A stretch of DNA of 31,828 nucleotides from a virus, in the IMG/VR virus record IMGVR_UViG_3300021420_000098, positions 1-31,828 of that record. The stretch is one strand, 5' to 3'. Each line of letters begins with the position of its first letter. The first letter of the stretch is position 1. The notes under the pieces were generated by a model that saw only the letters and a list, made by a program, of their open reading frames with translations, was not told the origin of the DNA and made no database searches. The position numbers were made by a program, and so were the translations under genes. Positions 29,909 through 31,828 of the stretch are shown here, piece after piece.

Positions 29909-30565
29909 TTAGTCGTACAGTGCGTAACAGGTTGCCGACGTACCGGTTGCGTTAACACGCCGGACGCGGAACGGGACAACATAGCCAGCGAGCACAGAAC
30001 CGAACGTGACATACACGCCAGCAACACCGCCAAGCAATGTTGCCGCTGACCAGCTTGCACCGGTAACCGTTGTTGTCGAAGCGTAAGCGTTCGCGGCAGT
30101 GCCGTTCAATAGAGACGTTGCGGTAAGCTTTAGCCCCGCGACGCTCGTGCCAGCAACTGTGGTGTGTGCCGTAGTGGCAGCGGCGTAGGCTGAGCCGGAA
30201 CCGGCAGCGGACAACGTCAACGCAGCGAAAAGGTTAGCCAACGAGATTGCGGCAGTCGCGCCAATGAACACGTTACCGTCTACGTTCGTCAGAACCGTTT
30301 GAAAGGTGTAGACCTTTGAATTTATCGTAACGGTTTGGGTGTTGGCGGGCTGTCCCGTGAAAGTAAGAATACCGGACGCGTTCGCGCCGTCCGAATTCTT
30401 CAGCGGCAACACAACAAGAGTACCAGCCGTTGCAGCAACAACCGACTTGGGATGTACTGCGATATCAACCGTGTCCGAAGTAGAGATAATAGCGCCTGTG
30501 CGGCAGACGCTTGACTCCGCGCCTTGAAACAGCGGGTCGTTTGATTGAACGTATACGGTGGCCAT
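29909..30565 (-). CDS. Head-spike base-like protein with inserted domain
   Basis: A 218-aa protein. Its ends together resemble the RcGTA spike base family (Rcc01079-like): STSDTVDIAVHPKSVVAATAGTLVVLPLKNSD (about 29-59) and VYVTFGSVLAGYVVPFRVRRVNATGTSATCYALYD (about 184-218). Between them, about residues 61-182 form a separate beta domain (GILTFTGQPANTQTVTINSKVYTF, AYASTTTVTGASWSAATLLGG) of a type I recall as an insert in several phage virion proteins. It would sit at capsid vertices as fibre base or host-binding knob. Position before terS is unusual for a spike gene. Confidence 0.65.
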   Translation of the reverse strand: MATVYVQSNDPLFQGAESSVCRTGAIISTSDTVDIAVHPKSVVAATAGTLVVLPLKNSDGANASGILTFTGQPANTQTVTINSKVYTFQTVLTNVDGNVFIGATAAISLANLFAALTLSAAGSGSAYAAATTAHTTVAGTSVAGLKLTATSLLNGTAANAYASTTTVTGASWSAATLLGGVAGVYVTFGSVLAGYVVPFRVRRVNATGTSATCYALYD

Positions 30566-30566
30566 C

Positions 30567-30722
30567 TTACTTGGTTAGTCCTTGGTACATGAATTCGAAT
30601 TCGCGCAACCGCTCCAACTCCGCGATTGCTTCCTCAATGATTGGTTTGACTTCAGAGTAGCGAACCCGACGCGCCTTAGCTGTGTCGCTTACGTGCTGTA
30701 GTTTCTCTTCAAGCGTGCTCAT
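30567..30722 (-). CDS. 51-aa helical protein upstream of spike gene
   Basis: MSTLEEKLQHVSDTAKARRV, then RYSEVKPIIEEAIAELERLR and EFEFMYQGLTK. It is strongly helical and charged, probably coiled. The ATG overlaps the upstream stop as ATGA. Function unknown. Confidence 0.72.
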   Translation of the reverse strand: MSTLEEKLQHVSDTAKARRVRYSEVKPIIEEAIAELERLREFEFMYQGLTK

Positions 30723-30940
30723 AGGCCGCGAGCCTTAACAGACGCGGCTTCATTGGCTATTGCGTTGTCGCAATGGTTCTTCACGATCTTGCCAAGAAGC
30801 CAACAGCCAACGCAGCCGTACCAAATTCCTAGATTGCGCTTGCGTGCGAGCCGCAACGAAACCGTTTCGTCGGGGTAGCCGCCTGTAATGGTGTTGATGA
30901 TTTCATCAAGAAGCATCAAAAGGTTTTGTAAGTAAGGCAT
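30719..30940 (-). CDS. 73-aa protein, unknown function
   Basis: MPYLQNLLMLLDEIINTITGGYPDETVSLRLARKRNLGIWYGCVGCWLLGKIVKNHCDNAI. The ribosome-binding site GAGGGGAAAAC precedes the ATG. A weakly hydrophobic WYGCVGCWLLG segment (with C-x-x-C) is present. It may be peripheral to membrane or bind metal. I do not recognise the family. Confidence 0.68.
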   Translation of the reverse strand: MPYLQNLLMLLDEIINTITGGYPDETVSLRLARKRNLGIWYGCVGCWLLGKIVKNHCDNAIANEAASVKARGL

Positions 30941-30949
30941 GTTTTCCCC

Positions 30950-31018
30950 TCAAGCACTATCAATCGGTCGCTGTGACCCTGTCGATACTTCATCCACGGT
31001 CGTTTTCGTCGTTTTCAT
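30950..31018 (-). CDS. Possible 22-aa peptide
   Basis: MKTTKTTVDEVSTGSQRPIDSA. The ATG has GGGGAG five bases upstream, a strong signal, and its stop overlaps the ribosome-binding site of the next gene. It could be a leader peptide coupling translation. Evidence is the ribosome-binding site and spacing only. Confidence 0.42.
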   Translation of the reverse strand: MKTTKTTVDEVSTGSQRPIDSA

Positions 31019-31077
31019 CGAATCTCCCCATTTTGTGGACGTGTAAGTTTTCCTGTTGGCCGGTTGCAGCCCCTCAT

Positions 31078-31141
31078 GTGCCAGAGATACAAGACCCCCA
31101 CCACGGGGCGGGTTCTTCCGGCATGGTTACCATCTTGGCAC
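31078..31141. repeat. Nested inverted repeats, possible cos/packaging region
   Basis: Outer arms GTGCCAGAGAT (31078-31088) and ATCTTGGCAC (31132-31141) are inverted copies with one base bulge. Inside, AAGACCCCC (31091-31099) and GGGCGGGTTCTT (31106-31117) form a GC-rich hairpin around ACCAC. No T-tract follows on either strand, so it is not a typical terminator. It lies in the only sizeable gap (31019-31172) next to the packaging genes and after an HNH nuclease. A cohesive-end or terminase-binding site is possible. Confidence 0.45.
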
Positions 31142-31172
31142 TGTAATAACTAACCGCGCGGTAGATTTCTTT

Positions 31173-31235
31173 TTACCTGAAAAAAATAACCAGCAACACC
31201 AACACAAACAAAAGCAACAACACGTTAGCAATCAT
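31173..31235 (-). CDS. Possible 20-aa membrane peptide
   Basis: MIANVLLLLFVLVLLVIFFR is almost entirely a hydrophobic helix ended by a single arginine. GGAG lies six bases before the ATG, ten bases after the HNH gene stop. Tiny membrane peptides are hard to prove by sequence. Confidence 0.45.
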   Translation of the reverse strand: MIANVLLLLFVLVLLVIFFR

Positions 31236-31245
31236 ATTGTCTCCA

Positions 31246-31527
31246 TCATCGCTTACCATGCGTTCTGTTGTGACAGTTGGTACACAGCGTTAATAGATTG
31301 AACAATGCATCAACACCACCATTGGTTCGCTCGATGATATGGTGTGCTGTCAAACGTTGCGTTGGTGTACGACAACCAACAACAGTACACTTGAAACCAT
31401 CACGTTGCAGACATGACGCACGTAGTGTGCGCCATGCTGACGTTTGATAGAATGGATCGTTACTGAACGTTGGTTTGTTGTACGGCCGCCATTGTGGTGG
31501 CTTGAACTGTTGTGGTCTTGTCGGCAT
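31246..31527 (-). CDS. HNH endonuclease near terminase genes
   Basis: A 93-aa protein. The core is LRASCLQRDGFKCTVVGC, LTAHHIIERTNGGVDALFNLLTLCTNCHNRTH: zinc-binding pairs C47/C52 and C82/C85, catalytic H62-H63, N77 and H86/H90. HNH proteins beside terminase genes are established in HK97-like phages, where they assist cohesive-end cutting or packaging. The ATG overlaps the stop of the 33-aa membrane protein (TAATG). Confidence 0.88.
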   Translation of the reverse strand: MPTRPQQFKPPQWRPYNKPTFSNDPFYQTSAWRTLRASCLQRDGFKCTVVGCRTPTQRLTAHHIIERTNGGVDALFNLLTLCTNCHNRTHGKR

Positions 31528-31628
31528 TACACGAACAAGACGAACGGTATCGCCATTACTACGACGGCAACGACGACACCAACCACTATACCAACCGCGA
31601 ACGCTGGTACCGTGTTGTCGTGTATCAC
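31527..31628 (-). CDS. 33-aa membrane peptide
   Basis: From GTG at 31628: MIHDNTVPAFAVGIVVGVVV, AVVVMAIPFVLFV. After a ten-residue polar head it is one long hydrophobic helix. It overlaps the upstream gene as GTGA and the HNH gene as TAATG, so it is fitted exactly between them, which supports reality. Function unknown. Confidence 0.6.
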   Translation of the reverse strand: MIHDNTVPAFAVGIVVGVVVAVVVMAIPFVLFV

Positions 31629-31828
31629 GACAATACGTTCAGCGTTGCACTGTCGTACTGCGCAAACACAAGACCTAGCCAGTGCTTTGTGTAACCGCGA
31701 AGGACTGGACTCTTGTCGCTCTGTATGAACTTCGTAAATGACGTGTTTGCTTCGTCAACTGCTTCAGCGGCTTTTGCTGGCAACATCGGAACGTTCAACG
31801 ATCCTTTAGGAAAATCAAACTTCGTGTT
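31625..31828 (-). CDS. Unknown protein, C-terminal 67 residues (start beyond right edge)
   Basis: Open from the window edge to a TGA at 31625. Contains NTKFDFPKGSLNVPMLPAKA, AEAVDEANTSFTKFIQSDKS, PVLRGYTKHWLGLVFAQYDS. An internal ATG exists at residue 15 but the frame is open upstream. Family not recognised. Confidence 0.6.
   Translation of the reverse strand, partial: NTKFDFPKGSLNVPMLPAKAAEAVDEANTSFTKFIQSDKSPVLRGYTKHWLGLVFAQYDSATLNVLS

Noticed and set aside
1-31828. tRNA genes, integrase, insertion sequences, CRISPR arrays
   Set aside because: No cloverleaf, recombinase motifs, transposase pattern or spaced repeats were recognised by eye; a computational scan would be needed to be certain for tRNAs.

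Overview
The window is about 32 kb of a tailed-phage (siphovirus-type) genome or prophage. It holds a nearly complete HK97-like structural module, transcribed right to left on the minus strand, with lysis genes and a nucleotide-metabolism/early-type module downstream at the left end. Genes are tightly packed, often with ATGA or TAATG overlaps. Several features suggest an alphaproteobacterial, probably Rhizobiales-like, host: an RcGTA-type head-spike base domain, and ANDN peptides resembling the alphaproteobacterial tmRNA tag in three proteins. This host call is inference. No integrase, CI-type lysogeny switch, tRNA or CRISPR was seen.

Layout from right to left, in transcription order. (1) 31828-30567: a partial edge gene, a 33-aa membrane peptide, an HNH nuclease, a possible 20-aa membrane peptide, a nested inverted repeat that could be a packaging site, then three small proteins of 22, 73 and 51 aa. 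(2) 30565-23001: a spike-base-like protein with an inserted domain, small and large terminase, a small membrane protein, portal, S78 prohead protease, major capsid protein and a probable capsid accessory protein. A two-gene plus-strand cassette (25550-26301) with its own promoter, operator palindrome and terminator interrupts this module between portal and protease. (3) 22925-18804: an insertion of a DUF115-like enzyme, small proteins, three virion-type proteins and a 582-aa LamG-like protein with about 15 copies of an 18-residue repeat. (4) 18804-14129: head-tail connector, head closure, gp10-like protein, tail terminator, a small linker-rich protein, tail tube, and tail assembly chaperones G and GT joined by a classic A AAA AAC frameshift. 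(5) 14122-5648: tape measure (1136 aa), tail-tip, hub and fibre proteins, and two small conserved proteins. (6) 5651-3640: lysis cassette with an exported RlpA-like protein, an M15 peptidase with a C-terminal membrane anchor, an overlapping spanin pair and another membrane coiled-coil protein. (7) 3571-1: an HTH-metallophosphoesterase, HNH nuclease, GNAT acetyltransferase, nucleoside deoxyribosyltransferase-like protein, MazG-like pyrophosphohydrolase, DUF4406 protein and a partial deoxynucleotide monophosphate kinase.

The most interesting items are the self-contained regulated plus-strand cassette inside the head operon; a tail-tube gene with no normal start codon, directly in frame behind the stop of the preceding gene; tmRNA-tag-like C-termini on two adjacent proteins; the 18-residue repeat fibre; and the domain-split spike base protein. 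All family assignments rest on reading motifs and recalled family patterns, not on database searches.
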